From Roseateles sp. (lineage in GTDB: Bacteria > Pseudomonadota > Gammaproteobacteria > Burkholderiales > Burkholderiaceae_C): a stretch of DNA of 64,000 nt. Made by a program: the position numbers and the translations under genes. The notes under the pieces were generated by a model. That model was not told the origin of the DNA, made no database searches, and worked only from the letters and a program-made list of their open reading frames with translations. Numbering within the stretch: position 1 is the first letter of the stretch; each line of letters opens with the position of its first letter. The stretch covers positions 124,001 through 188,000 of the forward strand of contig JAFALK010000037.1 of assembly GCA_019234295.1 (NCBI GenBank), written 5' to 3'. This document shows positions 62,774 through 64,000 of the stretch, piece after piece.

Positions 62774-64000
62774 GGGCAGTCCATCCTCGGGCCGTCGAGG
62801 CTCAGGCGCATGCCGCTTGCCGCGCCCGTGGCCCCCACCTCGCCGCCCGCGGGCCGGCCCGTCATCAGGCCGCGAGCCGAAGGGGCAAGGCCGCCACGTC
62901 CGGCCAGCGCCAGAGAGCTGCCGCCGCGGCTACGGCAAGGGTCGCGGCCCAGGCCGCCGGGGTCTAGCAGGTGCGCGTTCAGCTGAACGAGGCTGCCGGC
63001 CAGATCGAGCACCGGGCTGGTGATGGAGATGACCCCGCTCACGCCCGTGGGGGCCGCAGCCTGGATCACGTTGTAGCCGTATACACCGGCCTTGAAACTC
63101 AACGGCACCGCGCCGCCGACGAAGAGACTGCTGGCGCTGGCGAGCAGCGTGCCCACATCGATCACGACCAGCCCGCCCCGGGCATTGCGGGCCGCGGTAT
63201 TGGCCTGGATGAAGCCCGTCTGCATCAGCAGCCCATCGGCGCTCACGCTGATATTGCCGCCGTTGCCCTGAGTGCCGAGCACTGAGGTGGTGACCTGCGT
63301 ATCCGCAATGCGCAGCAGCCTCCCGCCCTGCAGGCTCAGCGCGCCGCCATTGCCCTGATTGGCGCTAGTGCTGACGATGCTGTCCTGCAGGTTCATTGAG
63401 TTGCTCGCTGTCAGCACGATGCGGCTGGCCGCCACGTTGCCGCTCGAGGCCGCGAGGATCGCCGCGTCTTGCAGCTCGATGCGTGCGGCGTCGACGCTCA
63501 ACAAGGTGGGCGTCAGCGCTCCCGGATTGCTCACAGTGGCATCGTTCTGGATGGTGAGCGCGGCGCCCTGACTCATACCAAAGCGGCCGCTCGCGGTGAT
63601 CTCCACATTGCCGGTCTGCCCGCCGGATCCGGCGGCGGCGGCGGCCGTAACGCCGCCATTCGTTCCCGCGATCTGGATGTTGGCAGCGCTCATGCGGACA
63701 GTGCCCGCCGCCCCGGTGCCGCGCGTGGTAGTACTGAGCAGGCTGTTGAGCACCAGCACGTCGCCCTGCGCCGCGATGTTGATGGTGCCTGCCGCCCCTT
63801 GGCTACCGGTGTTGGCGAGGCTCGCGAGGCTGCTGTCTTGCAGCCAGAGACCGGCAGCGCGCAGCGAGATCTGACCGGCGTTGCCCGCAGACAGGGTGCT
63901 CGTGCTGACGCTTGTTCCGTTGGTGAGTGTCATCTGGCCACCGGCCACTAGCCCGATCGCGCCCGCGCTGCCGCTGCCCGCCGGCGAGGCGCTGCGGCTG
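62770..64000 (-). CDS. TpsA filamentous haemagglutinin-like exoprotein (C-terminal part)
   Basis: The frame stays open to the right window edge, so only the last 409 residues are seen. They are Gly/Ala/Ser/Asn-rich beta-helix repeats (units such as GNGGNISVSADGLLMQTGFI and AARIELQDAAILAASSGNV), typical of TpsA passengers. The end has LVQLNAHLLDPGGLGRDPC and RGGSSLALAGRGGLAPS, a conserved C-terminal pattern in this family. The secretion domain should lie beyond the window. It precedes its transporter with a GTGA overlap. Confidence 0.88.
   Translation of the reverse strand, partial: SRSASPAGSGSAGAIGLVAGGQMTLTNGTSVSTSTLSAGNAGQISLRAAGLWLQDSSLASLANTGSQGAAGTINIAAQGDVLVLNSLLSTTTRGTGAAGTVRMSAANIQIAGTNGGVTAAAAAGSGGQTGNVEITASGRFGMSQGAALTIQNDATVSNPGALTPTLLSVDAARIELQDAAILAASSGNVAASRIVLTASNSMNLQDSIVSTSANQGNGGALSLQGGRLLRIADTQVTTSVLGTQGNGGNISVSADGLLMQTGFIQANTAARNARGGLVVIDVGTLLASASSLFVGGAVPLSFKAGVYGYNVIQAAAPTGVSGVISITSPVLDLAGSLVQLNAHLLDPGGLGRDPCRSRGGSSLALAGRGGLAPSARGLMTGRPAGGEVGATGAASGMRLSLDGPRMDCP

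Noticed and set aside
1-64000. tRNA, rRNA, integrase or transposase genes
   Set aside because: None could be recognised. The gene order reads as ordinary chromosome with no mobile-element boundaries or attachment-site duplications visible.

Overview
The window is high-GC DNA from what is most likely a motile betaproteobacterium of the order Burkholderiales. This is inferred from minCDE order, the families DUF3460 and DUF1841, ScpA, KefFC, and FlhDC together with FlhF. About two thirds of it is one large flagellar/chemotaxis region with signalling genes inside it. I saw no rRNA, tRNA, CRISPR array, prophage or insertion sequence.

Layout. (1) 1-14455, mostly housekeeping: an M24 aminopeptidase, DUF488-minE-minD-minC (minus strand), an SBF-type transporter, metG, a DUF3460 protein, scpA, a decayed response-regulator relic between short tandem repeats, a ParA-like ATPase, kefF-kefC, a DUF1841 protein and an EamA permease. 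(2) 14473-26649, the flagellar rod/hook/ring block: flgN-flgM and flgA on the minus strand, then flgBCDEFGHIJKL on the plus strand. (3) 26687-35625, a signalling block: a degenerate EAL-HDOD protein, a membrane histidine kinase, a free Hpt protein, a REC-PAS-GGDEF-EAL protein, a diguanylate cyclase, a GFA-family protein and a soluble chemoreceptor. (4) 35704-42223, the minus-strand operon flhB-flhA-flhF-flhG(like)-fliA. (5) 42684-52825: a TPR/GT41 glycosyltransferase, cheY-cheZ, motA-motB, a membrane methyltransferase with a GMC oxidoreductase, the master regulator flhD-flhC, a GT2 glycosyltransferase and a small TPR protein. (6) 53317-59651, the filament block: three tandem flagellins, fliD, fliS, fliT and a YcgR-type PilZ brake. 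(7) 59671-64000: a secreted M24 peptidase and a two-partner secretion pair, the TpsA being cut by the window edge.

How the genes work together. FlhDC would switch on the middle genes, including fliA. FliA (sigma-28), held by FlgM until the hook is finished, would then switch on late genes. I could read sigma-28-type promoters by eye before flgM, motA, the small TPR gene, two flagellins, fliD and fliS. c-di-GMP made and broken down by the signalling block can be read by YcgR at the motor. The GT41 and GT2 enzymes are candidate flagellin glycosyltransferases, and the GT2/TPR pair sits behind a sigma-28 promoter. Export-apparatus genes (fliE to fliR) and cheA/cheW/cheR/cheB are not in the window.

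The observations I rate highest are an FlhG homologue that keeps the FlhF-activating helix but has no ATP-binding loop, the sigma-28-controlled TPR/GT2 pair, a fliD promoter whose -10 box lies in the stem of the terminator of the preceding gene, and the decayed receiver domain beside scpA.
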